DNA from: Poriferisodalis sp965226645
GTDB lineage: Bacteria; Actinomycetota; Acidimicrobiia; Acidimicrobiales; Poriferisodalaceae
Reading direction: 5' to 3'
Assembly: GCA_965226645.1 (NCBI GenBank)
Contig: CBDDDL010000004.1
Location: forward strand, 1,261,428-1,325,427
DNA: 64,000 bases
Positions 9,091 to 17,393 of the stretch are shown here, piece by piece (position 1 is the first letter of the stretch; each line of letters starts with the position of its first letter). The translations under genes were made by a program, and so were the position numbers. A model generated the notes under the pieces. It did not search any database. It was not told the origin of the DNA and saw only the letters and a list, made by a program, of their open reading frames with translations.

Positions 9091-9096
9091 TAGTGT
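9091..9096 (+). promoter_or_regulatory. -10 element of a probable leaderless promoter
   Basis: TAGTGT, exactly 7 nt, then GTG at 9104, the start of the first MaoC-type gene. There is no ribosome site, which fits a leaderless transcript. Confidence 0.5.
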
Positions 9097-9103
9097 CAGG
9101 CGC

Positions 9104-9595
9104 GTGAGCGAATCGTTGATCCCCGAAGAATCGCTGGCGCGCGTGGGCGAGGTGCTGTCAGGCCCGGTGACCGTGGTCATCGATCAGCGTGAGGCGCAGC
9201 GCTATGCATACGCCGTCGGCGACGAGAATCCCATCTACTTCGACGCCGAGGCCGCGCAGGCCGCCGGCTATCGCACGCTCGTGGCGCCGCCGACGTATGT
9301 CACACATGCGGTGGTGCAGCCAAGGACCGCATCAGACCTTCGCACCGACGGCCTGTACCGCGCCGGAACCGGGGTGCGACTGCTGGTGAACCGGGTGATG
9401 TTCGGCGGCGAGGAATGGGACTTCATCGAGCCGGTGTGCATCGGTGACGAGATCACCGCCACCGCGCGACTTGCCGCACTCGACCAGAAGCAGGGAAGCA
9501 AGGGGCCATTTGTGCGCCAGGTGCGCGAGACCACGTTCGTCAACCAATTCGGCACCGAAGTCGCCCGCTCACGCCAAATAGGAATCGCTAGATGA
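9104..9595 (+). CDS. FAS1-like/MaoC N-terminal dehydratase subunit
   Basis: 163 residues of hot-dog fold matching the N-terminal half of two-domain MaoC dehydratases (HadA/HadC-like): YAYAVGDENPIYFD early, LVAPPTYVTHAV in the middle, VNRVMFGGEEWDFIEPVCIGDEIT later. These partners pair with a catalytic MaoC subunit to hydrate or dehydrate enoyl-CoA esters. The catalytic subunit is encoded next. The stop TAG lies inside a perfect-period 26-bp duplication. GTG start set by a -10 element 7 nt upstream. Confidence 0.85.
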   Translation: MSESLIPEESLARVGEVLSGPVTVVIDQREAQRYAYAVGDENPIYFDAEAAQAAGYRTLVAPPTYVTHAVVQPRTASDLRTDGLYRAGTGVRLLVNRVMFGGEEWDFIEPVCIGDEITATARLAALDQKQGSKGPFVRQVRETTFVNQFGTEVARSRQIGIAR

Positions 9596-9635
9596 CCCGG
9601 CAGACACGGATCGCTAGATGACCCAACAGACACGG
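9584..9635 (+). repeat. 26-bp tandem duplication spanning a stop codon
   Basis: Units 9584-9609 and 9610-9635 differ at two bases. The first unit holds the TAG stop of the MaoC N-terminal gene, so the stop and following spacer have been duplicated before the next gene's ATG. Confidence 0.95.
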
Positions 9636-9643
9636 ATCTCAAG

Positions 9644-10087
9644 ATGAGCACAACCACCAGCGATGTCACTACGGCACCGAAGCTCGCCGACCTCGCCGTC
9701 GGCGACGAGCTGCCCGCCATGCACAAGTTCCCCGACGAGGCGCAGCTGTTCCTCTACAGCGCGGCGAGCCACAACCCGCATCGCATCCACTACGACCGCG
9801 AATACGCCCGCTTCGAGGGTCATGAGGATCTTCTTGTGCATGGCCCGCTGCAGGGCGCATGGCTGACGCAGTACGTCACCGACTGGGCTGGATCCCACGG
9901 CCGCCTTCTGGGCGTCACCTGGCAGAACCGCGCCAGCGGGCTGGCAGGCGAGGAGCTGGTGTATTCGGGCACCGTGACCTCGGTGGATCCCGAAACCGGA
10001 GTCGTCGAGCTGGAGATCGTCGAGCGCACCTCCGACGGGCGAGTGCTCATGCCGGCGACGGCACGGGTCAGACTGCCGACCGCTTGA
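9644..10087 (+). CDS. MaoC family (R)-specific enoyl-CoA hydratase subunit
   Basis: 147-residue MaoC-like hot-dog protein. The hydratase catalytic motif is partly kept as SAASHNPHRIHYD (residues ~43-55) and the later VHGPLQGAWL matches the second half of the active-site helix. It is read as the catalytic partner of the protein encoded 48 bases upstream; together they would form a heterodimer like HadAB/HadBC. The acyl chain acted on is unknown. Two F420-type and one mycothiol-type enzyme genes nearby suggest a catabolic setting. Confidence 0.87.
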   Translation: MSTTTSDVTTAPKLADLAVGDELPAMHKFPDEAQLFLYSAASHNPHRIHYDREYARFEGHEDLLVHGPLQGAWLTQYVTDWAGSHGRLLGVTWQNRASGLAGEELVYSGTVTSVDPETGVVELEIVERTSDGRVLMPATARVRLPTA

Positions 10088-10104
10088 ACGCCGACCGCTT
10101 GAAC
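10075..10104 (+). repeat. 15-bp tandem duplication spanning a stop codon
   Basis: GCCGACCGCTTGAAC occurs at 10075-10089 and again at 10090-10104. The first copy holds the TGA of the MaoC gene; the second lies just before the ribosome site of the next gene. Confidence 0.95.
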
Positions 10105-10118
10105 GAAGGGAATTCGCC

Positions 10119-11030
10119 ATGAAGATCGCTGTCGACTTTCCGTCCATTGCCTTCCGGGAGGGGCCACAACGCGTGCTGGACCTCGCGAAGGCAATCGAGG
10201 ACTTGGGCTACGACGAGATCGCTGCGTTCGACCACGTCGTGATGGGTCATCCAGGCGAGGGCCGTTACACCATCTACCCCGCGAACATGCCGATTCTCGA
10301 AGCGCTGATGCTGCTCGCCAACGTGGCGGCGGTGACCGAGCGGGTGACGCTGTCGATCGAGGTGCTGGTGCTGCCCCAGCGCCAGCCGGTGCTGGTCGCC
10401 AAGCAGATTTCGACGCTGGACACGCTGTCAGCCGGCCGGGTGCGCCTCGGCATCGGCGTGGGCTGGCAGGACTCCGAATACGACGCTCTCGAAGAGGATT
10501 TCAGCACACGTGGCAAGCGCATGGACGAGGCCATCGACCTCATGCGCACGTACTGGGCGGGAGGTCGCATCGAGTTCTCCGGCGATTACTACAACAGCCA
10601 CGACATGGGCATGGAGCCGGTCTCCCCGCAGGGCGCAGCCATTCCGCTGTGGATCGGCGGCGACAGCCCTGCAGCCCTGCGCCGCACGGCCCAGAAGGGT
10701 GATGGCTGGATGGCCTCAGGCGTCAGCGACGAGCGAGCGCTCGAATGCATGAGCGAGATCCGGCGCCGCGCCGAAGAGGACTTCGGGCGCGATCCTGCGT
10801 CGATCGGGATGCAGCTCATGCTGGCACCACCGCCGCGCACCGATGCCGACAAGGGCTTTTACGGAGATCTCGATGCGATCGGCGAGCGGGCCGCGATCCT
10901 CGCCGCGATGGGCTTCGACTGGACGTCAGTGAACGTCACGGCAATCTTCCAGGCCGGTTCGCGTTCGGTGGATGCCATGATCGAGCGGCTCGGCGAGATT
11001 CAAGAGCGCATCCGAGCCGAAGCGGGCTGA
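10119..11030 (+). CDS. LLM-class F420-dependent oxidoreductase
   Basis: 303-residue luciferase-like protein of the F420 group (probable F420-dependent, TIGR03619-like architecture). Landmarks are DLGYDEIAAFDHVVMG, the VEVLVLPQRQPVLVAKQISTL-type region (bases 10360-10420), and GVGWQDSEYDALEEDFSTRG, which is characteristic of this subfamily. A good GAAGGGA ribosome site precedes the ATG. Probably in one transcript with the MaoC pair upstream and the mycothiol-type protein downstream. Confidence 0.9.
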   Translation: MKIAVDFPSIAFREGPQRVLDLAKAIEDLGYDEIAAFDHVVMGHPGEGRYTIYPANMPILEALMLLANVAAVTERVTLSIEVLVLPQRQPVLVAKQISTLDTLSAGRVRLGIGVGWQDSEYDALEEDFSTRGKRMDEAIDLMRTYWAGGRIEFSGDYYNSHDMGMEPVSPQGAAIPLWIGGDSPAALRRTAQKGDGWMASGVSDERALECMSEIRRRAEEDFGRDPASIGMQLMLAPPPRTDADKGFYGDLDAIGERAAILAAMGFDWTSVNVTAIFQAGSRSVDAMIERLGEIQERIRAEAG

Positions 11031-11085
11031 AGCGCCGAGATTTCACGATACGACCACCTCAACGACACACCGCAGGACAGGCACC

Positions 11086-11874
11086 ATGAGCGATCCACAA
11101 CTCATCATCGACAACTTGAAGACGTGCTGGGCGAGCTGCCGCGAGCTCTACGGCTCGCTCGAGGGCGACCAGTGGAATGTCGGTTCGCACTGCCCGGACT
11201 GGACGGTCAAGGGTGTGCTCGCGCACCAGGTCTCGGTTGAGCAAGCGCTGTCGGGCTGGCTTCCCGAGTCGGTCGAGACACCTCACCCGTTCGGCGGAAT
11301 TCCCGACTTGTTCGCGGCGGCAATGGCTATGGACGGTTCCGAGCTCGTCGCGCTTGCGGACGAGACGTGGGCCGCACGGGCGGGACAGCTTGAGGCGCTC
11401 GATGACGAGGTGTTCGCCCGCGGGTCGATTACGCCCGTCGGCCCGGGCACGTACGCGCGATTCATGGCGATCCGCGAATTCGATCACTGGATGCACGAAC
11501 GTGACTGCCGCACACCGCTCGGTCTTCCGACCGACAACGGCGGACCCGCTGCCGAGATGGCCCTCACCGAAGTTCACCTGTCGATCGGCTACATCGCCGG
11601 CAAGAAGGTGGGGCTACCCGACGGCGCCACGATGCGCTTCGAGATCACCGGCGCGGTCGAGCGCGACATCTATGCCGCAGTCGAGGGCCGCGCCCGCGAA
11701 GTTGACCACGTCGACGATCCGACTGTCACCCTGCACTGCGACTCGATGTCGTTCATGGATCTCACCTGCGGCCGCATCGACCCCGAGGGCCCCATTGCCG
11801 CGGGTCTGGTGAGCTGGTCTGGCGATGAGCAGATCGGAGCGTACGCCGCCCGGAATCTGCGCTTCACGATGTAG
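11086..11874 (+). CDS. Maleylpyruvate isomerase family mycothiol-dependent enzyme
   Basis: 262-residue DinB-like four-helix protein with the C-terminal SCP2-like segment of the MDMPI family, whose members use mycothiol for isomerisation or detoxification. The WTVKGVLAHQVSVEQALSGW helix and IREFDHWMHERDC contain the His/Asp residues that bind zinc in the family. The presence of this family is itself evidence for an actinobacterium that makes mycothiol. ATG start behind a short GGACAGG ribosome site. Exact substrate not predictable. Confidence 0.85.
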   Translation: MSDPQLIIDNLKTCWASCRELYGSLEGDQWNVGSHCPDWTVKGVLAHQVSVEQALSGWLPESVETPHPFGGIPDLFAAAMAMDGSELVALADETWAARAGQLEALDDEVFARGSITPVGPGTYARFMAIREFDHWMHERDCRTPLGLPTDNGGPAAEMALTEVHLSIGYIAGKKVGLPDGATMRFEITGAVERDIYAAVEGRAREVDHVDDPTVTLHCDSMSFMDLTCGRIDPEGPIAAGLVSWSGDEQIGAYAARNLRFTM

Positions 11875-11957
11875 CTCGGTAACTCGAGGCGGTTGCTGCC
11901 GCCGCATAATCAATTTCCCAACCGACAACCCCACTGCGACAAGCAAGGAGCACACCG

Positions 11958-12380
11958 ATGCCAGAAACCTCACTGCCAGTACGGCACCTGTTCAGCATGG
12001 CGATCGATGCCGACCTGTCCAGCGCAACCCGCATCAAGGGCGGTCCCTTCGGCAGCCGCATGATCGCCTCGGTCGACAGCGGCACCATCACCGGCGAACG
12101 CATCAATGGCACGATCCTCGGCCCGTCGGGAGACTGGCTGTACCGCTGGGCCGACGGAACTATGCATCTCGACGTGCGCATTTCGATCCGCACCGACGAC
12201 GGCACCGACATCTTGATGGAGTACCAGGGCAAGATCGTGGAGGACGGCACGCCCCGCTCCGCGCCGACGTTCCAGACGTCGATGGACGGCGACTACGCCT
12301 GGCTGAACAAAATCCAGGCGATCGGCATCGGCTCGTTCCCCGAAGGCAAGCTCGTCTACGAGGTCTACGAGCTGCTGTAG
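11958..12380 (+). CDS. DUF3237 family protein
   Basis: A 140-residue beta-barrel-type protein of the DUF3237 family, whose function is unknown; members often sit beside catabolic oxidoreductases. Recognisable features are LFSMAIDAD at the start, GGPFGSRMIASVDSGTITG, GDWLYRWADG and LDVRISIRTDDG. It is separated from the upstream gene by 83 bases and has AAGGAG before the ATG. I can only say it shares the strand and probable transcript of the MaoC/F420 cluster. Confidence 0.85.
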   Translation: MPETSLPVRHLFSMAIDADLSSATRIKGGPFGSRMIASVDSGTITGERINGTILGPSGDWLYRWADGTMHLDVRISIRTDDGTDILMEYQGKIVEDGTPRSAPTFQTSMDGDYAWLNKIQAIGIGSFPEGKLVYEVYELL

Positions 12381-12415
12381 CCACCGGGGTCCGAACCGGC
12401 TCGCGGCGGCGGCGC

Positions 12416-13981
12416 TCAGGCCGCTGCGGGGCGCTTGCGGGGGTAGGCAAGTCCCATGAGCGGGATGCAGAGCGCCTGCAGACCGCCGAGCAGCAGCCAC
12501 AGCCAGTTGTAGAGGTGCACCTCGTGGGCGCCGCCCAGAATTGCGATGGACACAGCCACGCCGATGCCGCCGACGCTGTACCGCAGCGATTGATGCACGC
12601 CGTTCGCGGTCGCGATGGAGGCCGGCTCGATATCCGCGAGTGCTGCGGAGTTCAGGTGGCTGGCCAGCACGCCCATGCCCAGGCCGAAGAACACGGTCGC
12701 CGGGAAGAACGCAAACCAGAAGCGCACGTTCTCGTCCAAGAAGAACAGCAGCCACAGATGGCCGCAGGTGGCGATCAACGAAGCCAAGGCCATCATCCCC
12801 CGAAACCCGTGCTTGTCGGCCCAGCGACCGCCGAGTACCGCCATGACCGCTGAGATGATGGGGGCCGGGGTAAACGCCAGGCCGACGGCCCACAGGCTGT
12901 AGTCCCAAACCCCCACCAAGTACTGCGGCCACAGGAACCAGCTTGTGAAGGCTCCGACCATCGCCAACGACACCGCCATGTTGGCGACGGCGAAGCTGCG
13001 AACCCGGAAGAGCCGTGGATCGAAGAGGGGCTCGTCGTGGCCAGCCGAGCGCCACAGGAACAGTGGCAGCAGCACCACGGCACCGACAAAACATGCGAGC
13101 GTGCTGACCGATCCCCATCCCCATTGGCGCCCCTGCAAGGTTGCCAGCACGATCAGGAACACTGCGCTGCTCCCCATTGCGACGCCCAGCAGGTCCAGCG
13201 GCCGGCTGCGATCGGGTTTCGCTGTCTCTTGGAGAAACCACAGAGAACCCATGAAGGCCAGCGCAGCGATCGGCGCAATTGCGAGGTACACCCAGCGCCA
13301 GTTCGCGATTTCCAGGATTCCCGCAGCCATGCCAGGAGCCAAGCCCGATGCCGCCATGCCCGCCGAAGCCCAGATTCCGATGACGCTGGCTTGGCGCGCT
13401 TTGGGAAACTGCGGCAGCACGAGCGCAAGTGAGGAAGGCACGGTCAGCGCCCCGCACAGCCCCTGCACCACGCGGGCGACGAGAAGCAATTCGATGCCGG
13501 GCGCCAGCCCTGCTGCAATCGATGACACGAACAGGCCCAGCACGCCGATTCGGAACACCACGAGGCGGCCATAGCGATCGGCGAGACGGCCGCCCACGAT
13601 GATGGTGGAAGAGAATGCGATCGCATAGCCGCTCACGATCCAACCGGTGACCGCCCCGGAGATGCCCGGAAAGGCCCGCACGATGTCGGGGAACGCAACG
13701 TTCGTCACCGTGACGTTGACGGTGCCGAGCACGAACGCCAGCGAACCGGTGGCGAGCGCTAGCCGTGCTCGACTCGAGACGCGTTCGTCAGCATGGCCTT
13801 GCGGGTGCGGCGTCGGCGTCGGCGTCGGGCGAACCGGCGCAATGCGCTCGATGCGTGGCGGGAAGGCGACGCCCGCGCGGCGTGCCGCGACGATCGGCGT
13901 CAGGCGCGGCGCGCCGTCAGCAAATCGGAGTCGGAAGGCCTGCGGTGCGGGGTTCGACTCTGAAGCGGGTTCCTCAGTCAT
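12416..13981 (-). CDS. MFS transporter (DHA2/EmrB-like)
   Basis: 521-residue membrane protein with about 14 hydrophobic segments; GGRLADRYGRL after the second helix is the MFS motif A. The first ~75 residues are a cytosolic, Pro/Thr-rich arm that includes a PTPTPTP run encoded by a short triplet repeat. The ATG overlaps the TGA of the enolase-superfamily gene (ATGACTGA, 8 bases), so the two are translationally coupled. That coupling suggests the transporter moves the substrate or product of that enzyme. Confidence 0.9.
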   Translation of the reverse strand: MTEEPASESNPAPQAFRLRFADGAPRLTPIVAARRAGVAFPPRIERIAPVRPTPTPTPHPQGHADERVSSRARLALATGSLAFVLGTVNVTVTNVAFPDIVRAFPGISGAVTGWIVSGYAIAFSSTIIVGGRLADRYGRLVVFRIGVLGLFVSSIAAGLAPGIELLLVARVVQGLCGALTVPSSLALVLPQFPKARQASVIGIWASAGMAASGLAPGMAAGILEIANWRWVYLAIAPIAALAFMGSLWFLQETAKPDRSRPLDLLGVAMGSSAVFLIVLATLQGRQWGWGSVSTLACFVGAVVLLPLFLWRSAGHDEPLFDPRLFRVRSFAVANMAVSLAMVGAFTSWFLWPQYLVGVWDYSLWAVGLAFTPAPIISAVMAVLGGRWADKHGFRGMMALASLIATCGHLWLLFFLDENVRFWFAFFPATVFFGLGMGVLASHLNSAALADIEPASIATANGVHQSLRYSVGGIGVAVSIAILGGAHEVHLYNWLWLLLGGLQALCIPLMGLAYPRKRPAAA

Positions 13982-15224
13982 CGCCCGCCGGGGGGCGGCG
14001 CTCGCGCAGGCCGCTGAGCCTCGGCGGGTGGGCCGCGAGCGCCTCTTCGATGGGCTCGGTGCCCCAGCCGGGCGCGTCGCCGAGCACCAAGTGGCCGTCG
14101 ACATAGTCCGGCGCGAGGGTCACGATCTCGTCGTCCCAGGCGATCCGGTCGATGTCGGTCTCCATGATGATGATGTTTGGCGTCGCCGCCGCCCAGTGGG
14201 CATTCATCATGGTGGCGAGATGCCCATAGAAGTTGTGCGGGGCAACACTGTGGCCCATTCCGTCGGCCATCGCGGCCATCTTGGAGGACTGCCAGAAGCC
14301 GTTCCAGATGCCGTCGATGATCGGCACGTCGAGCGATCCGGCCTGCAGGTAGGGGTACAGCTCGCGCACGCCGAACAGAGATTCTCCCCCACTGATCGTG
14401 CAGCCCGCCTTCGAGCGGATGTGTGCCATCGCGTCGGGATGGTCCGAATCGATCTCGATCCAGAACAGTCCGAAATCGGCGAGCTCGCGCACGATGCGGG
14501 CGTATCCCTCAGTGCGGGCGTTCCAGTTCAGGTCAAGCAGGATGTCCATCTCGTCGCCGGCGCCGTCCCGGAAGGCTTGAAGGTTCGCTCGGATCTCGCC
14601 GATGAGCTCGCGCGACACGTTCAGCTCGGGGGCGAACGGAGTGCCGAAGCCCGGCAGCCAGCCACGCAGCCCGTCGGGCGTCTGGCGGAAGATGTTGGTC
14701 TTGAGCGCCGTGAAGCCTCGCTCGGCAACCTCGGCGCCGAGCGCCCGGACGCCGTCGAGGTCGGTGATCCGGTTGCCGTAGATGTGCGGGAGGTTGATCC
14801 TCCACGTCCCGCAATGTGACCAGTACACACGGATGCGGTCGCGCACCTTTCCGCCCAGCAGGTCGTAGCAGGGCACGCCCAGGGTGCGAGCTTTGGCATC
14901 AAGCAGGGCATTTTCGATGGCCCCGAGCGCCTCGCCGATGATGCCGCTCGCCGCCTGGCGGGTACGGGCAAAGAGGTACTGGTAGACGGGCTCGTGCTCG
15001 AAGACTGATCGGCCGATGACCAGCGGTGCCAGAGCCTCGATTGCGGTGGTGAGGCCGGGCGAGGAGAAGCCCTCGTCGTACTCGGCCCAGCCAACGACGC
15101 CGTCTGCGGTGGTGATCTTCAAGAAGTAGTAGTTCCGCCACGCCGCGTCGCACGACAGCGTCTCGATGCGCTCGACCACCGTTCCGCGGTCGGCGGAACC
15201 ACTGCTCGATGCGACGTCAGCCAT
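13974..15224 (-). CDS. Mandelate racemase/muconate lactonizing enzyme family (enolase superfamily)
   Basis: 416-residue enolase-superfamily enzyme that would abstract a proton alpha to a carboxylate of a sugar acid or similar acid. The lid domain is N-terminal; the barrel carries the KTN base position (GFTALKTNIFRQ), metal ligand MDILLDLNWNA, Glu in FWIEIDSDHP, Glu in ISGGESLFG and the His of GHSVAPHNFYGH. The start MADV follows a strong GAAGGAG ribosome site. It is coupled to the downstream MFS gene. The dioxygenase gene is divergent, sharing the 166-base spacer. Confidence 0.9.
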   Translation of the reverse strand: MADVASSSGSADRGTVVERIETLSCDAAWRNYYFLKITTADGVVGWAEYDEGFSSPGLTTAIEALAPLVIGRSVFEHEPVYQYLFARTRQAASGIIGEALGAIENALLDAKARTLGVPCYDLLGGKVRDRIRVYWSHCGTWRINLPHIYGNRITDLDGVRALGAEVAERGFTALKTNIFRQTPDGLRGWLPGFGTPFAPELNVSRELIGEIRANLQAFRDGAGDEMDILLDLNWNARTEGYARIVRELADFGLFWIEIDSDHPDAMAHIRSKAGCTISGGESLFGVRELYPYLQAGSLDVPIIDGIWNGFWQSSKMAAMADGMGHSVAPHNFYGHLATMMNAHWAAATPNIIIMETDIDRIAWDDEIVTLAPDYVDGHLVLGDAPGWGTEPIEEALAAHPPRLSGLRERRPPAGDD

Positions 15225-15378
15225 TGGACTGCTCCTTCGGGCGCTTCGGAGCGTGGCGGCCCCGGGTGAGTCTTGCCTGCCCGCGGCGCGCTCGCCAGAT
15301 TGCCGACGCACTGTCGGCTGACGTGGCCAGGCTTCGAGCAGCCGAATCGACACCCTGAAGCCACTTTGGGCCCGGTGG

Positions 15379-15384
15379 TACGAT
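15379..15384 (+). promoter_or_regulatory. -10 element of a probable leaderless promoter
   Basis: TACGAT, 6 nt, then ATG at 15391 of the TauD-type gene. There is no ribosome site in front of the ATG. Confidence 0.4.
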
Positions 15385-15390
15385 CCGGCC

Positions 15391-16314
15391 ATGACGGCTG
15401 TCACGCTGAATATCGAACCGCTCGATGCCACGTTCGGAGCGTGGGTTCACGACATCGAGCTCCGCTCCATCGACGACATCACCTTCGAGGCACTGCACGA
15501 GACGTGGTTGGAATACGCACTGCTGGTCTTCTCAGGGCAGTTCCTGACCAACGACGAGCAGGACGCCTTCGCGCAGCGATTCGGCAACCTGGAATTCAAC
15601 GCGGCGCCGATCTCGAACGTCGGCAAGGACGGCAAGGTCCACTACGAGCCCGCCGACGACTTGGTGAAGTCACTGAAGGGCAACTGGGGCTGGCATCACG
15701 ACAGCACCTACATGCCGCTGCAGGCCAAAGGCGCCGTGTTCACTGCCGAGCTGGTGCCCAAGGACGGCGCCGACACGGGCTGGGCCGACATGCGGGCCGC
15801 GTATGAGGTGCTGTCCGACGAAGACCGCGAGCTGGTGCACACGCTGGAAACGCACCATTCGCTGTACTACAGCCAGGGCCGGGCGGGCTTGCTGCCAGAG
15901 AAGAAGGACGACGGCACCTACGGCATGTACGGCTACCACGACATGGACATCTCGGTCCGGCCGATGGTGAAGTACCACCCCGATACCGGTCGGCCCAATC
16001 TGCTGATCGGCCGGCACGCACATGACATTGTCGGCATGGACCCGGACGAGTCTGTGGCCCTGCTGGACCGGCTCAACCGCGAGGCCTGCCAGCTGCCCCG
16101 CATCTACCAGCACGCGTGGACCGAGGGCGAGGCCGTGATCTGGGACAACCGCCGACTCATGCATCAGGGCGTGCCGTTCGACATGTCCCAGCCGCGCAAG
16201 ATGTGGCATTCCCGCATCGCCGGCGAAGTCGAATCCGAGCTGGCCCTCAACCACACACCGGAGAGCGCTGGGTTCAGGCACGGCCGCGACGCCATTCTGA
16301 ACTCGGTCGGCTAG
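15391..16314 (+). CDS. TauD/TfdA family 2-oxoglutarate-dependent dioxygenase
   Basis: 307-residue non-haem Fe(II) oxygenase. The iron-binding HxD is in WHHDSTYMPL, the distal His in DNRRLMHQGV, and the 2-oxoglutarate-binding Arg in RKMWHSRIAG. The family cleaves sulfonates, aryloxyacids or related compounds by hydroxylation. The gene is divergent from an enolase-superfamily/MFS pair and followed by DUF1330 and RidA genes, which points to a small-molecule degradation set, but the substrate is not known. Confidence 0.93.
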   Translation: MTAVTLNIEPLDATFGAWVHDIELRSIDDITFEALHETWLEYALLVFSGQFLTNDEQDAFAQRFGNLEFNAAPISNVGKDGKVHYEPADDLVKSLKGNWGWHHDSTYMPLQAKGAVFTAELVPKDGADTGWADMRAAYEVLSDEDRELVHTLETHHSLYYSQGRAGLLPEKKDDGTYGMYGYHDMDISVRPMVKYHPDTGRPNLLIGRHAHDIVGMDPDESVALLDRLNREACQLPRIYQHAWTEGEAVIWDNRRLMHQGVPFDMSQPRKMWHSRIAGEVESELALNHTPESAGFRHGRDAILNSVG

Positions 16315-16372
16315 TAGCCGACGCAACACGCAGTCGTCTGGCGGACCCGGCGCCTGCACCGAAAGGAACACC

Positions 16373-16660
16373 GTGGCTGCTTACGTGATCACGCGGGTCA
16401 ACGTCACCGATCCGGACCAGTACGAGAAATACAAGGCGCTGTCGCCGGCCGCTGTCGCCGAGTGCGGCGGGAAGTTCATCGTGCGAGGCGGCGAGTCGGT
16501 GACCCTCGAGGGTCCCGAGGAGACCCGGCGCCTGGTCGTGTTGGAATTCCCCGACATGGACTCGGCGAAAGAGTTCTACGACTCCGAGAAGTACCGCCAC
16601 GCCCGCGACGTCCGAGCCGGTGCCGCCGATTTCCAGATGGTCGTCGTCCAAGGCGCATAG
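16373..16660 (+). CDS. DUF1330 family protein
   Basis: 95-residue ferredoxin-like alpha+beta barrel protein of DUF1330. The family hallmarks YVITRVNVTDPDQYEKY, GGKFIVRGG and the C-terminal REFYDSEKY-like segment (here KEFYDSEKYRHAR) are clear. Function is unknown; the family is common in catabolic clusters. GTG start with GAAAGGA upstream. It lies 58 bases after the dioxygenase gene and before a RidA gene on the same strand. Confidence 0.92.
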   Translation: MAAYVITRVNVTDPDQYEKYKALSPAAVAECGGKFIVRGGESVTLEGPEETRRLVVLEFPDMDSAKEFYDSEKYRHARDVRAGAADFQMVVVQGA

Positions 16661-16765
16661 CCCGCGCCGATAGGTGAACTCTCCCGTGCCTCGGGCATCC
16701 TCGCGTACGTTTGCGGGCACGATCCGAGCAGCGGGCTGAGCATCAGCCCCAGAGGAGAATTCGCC

Positions 16766-17152
16766 ATGGCACGCAAGTCGATTGAGATCGAGAGCTTCCA
16801 GCACGCCAACCCGATTCCCGCTGCGACGCGGATCGGACCGCTGGTGGTGAGCAGCATCACGCCGCCGACCAATCCGGGCTCGCGTGACGTCCCCGACTCA
16901 CTCGAGGAGCAGATCGAAAACCTGTTCACACACGTCGGCCAGATGCTCGAGGGCGCCGGCGCCTCTTGGGGCGACATGGCGAAGATGACGTTCTATGTCA
17001 CCGACCCGGCAGCGTCACGCCCGGCGCTGAACGGCCCATGGCTGGAGCGCTTTCCCGACCCCGAGTCGCGGCCGTCTCGCCACAACATGAAGGTGGAAGG
17101 CGGCGGGCCGGTGCAGATCTCGTGCACCTTCGTGGCCTACGTCGAGGACTGA
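16766..17152 (+). CDS. RidA family protein
   Basis: 128-residue YjgF/YER057c/UK114 fold. RidA proteins hydrolyse reactive enamines/imines made by PLP enzymes, acting as trimers. Here HANPIPAATRIGPLVVSS gives the N-terminal strand and EEQIENLFTHVGQMLEGAG the helix. The C-terminal catalytic Arg region seen in archetypal RidA (RxxVxV...L) is replaced by VQISCTFVAYVED, so this belongs to a divergent RidA subgroup. A GAGGAG ribosome site precedes the ATG. Confidence 0.85.
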   Translation: MARKSIEIESFQHANPIPAATRIGPLVVSSITPPTNPGSRDVPDSLEEQIENLFTHVGQMLEGAGASWGDMAKMTFYVTDPAASRPALNGPWLERFPDPESRPSRHNMKVEGGGPVQISCTFVAYVED

Positions 17153-17393
17153 GCCGCGCCATCTCAGTTCTCCAACAACAACCCGACGCCTCTGCGGTCC
17201 TCGTAGGCATTTTGTTTGCGTTGTAGATCTCTATGGCTTTTCTCCATTGTTTCTTGATTGTCTTCACAAATACGTATATACATTTACGCGTATACCTAAG
17301 TACACGTAATTCGATATACCTTTAGTTCTGTATTCTTCAAGCTTCAGAAGTGCGCTCCAATTTCTCGCGCACCCAAACCTCGCAAGGCGAGAT
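17153..17393. other. AT-rich intergenic region ahead of an accessory ATPase gene
   Basis: No gene seen. Bases 17200-17345 are strikingly AT-rich for this genome, with several overlapping TATA/GTATA stretches (ACGTATATAC, GCGTATACC). The change in composition marks the left edge of the 17-29 kb accessory segment and probably holds the ATPase promoter. An AAGGCGAG ribosome site lies just before the ATG at 17394. Confidence 0.6.

Noticed and set aside
11970..13643. A 557-codon minus-strand open frame across DUF3237 and MFS genes
   Set aside because: Different frame from the MFS protein; no domain; antisense to the DUF3237 gene.
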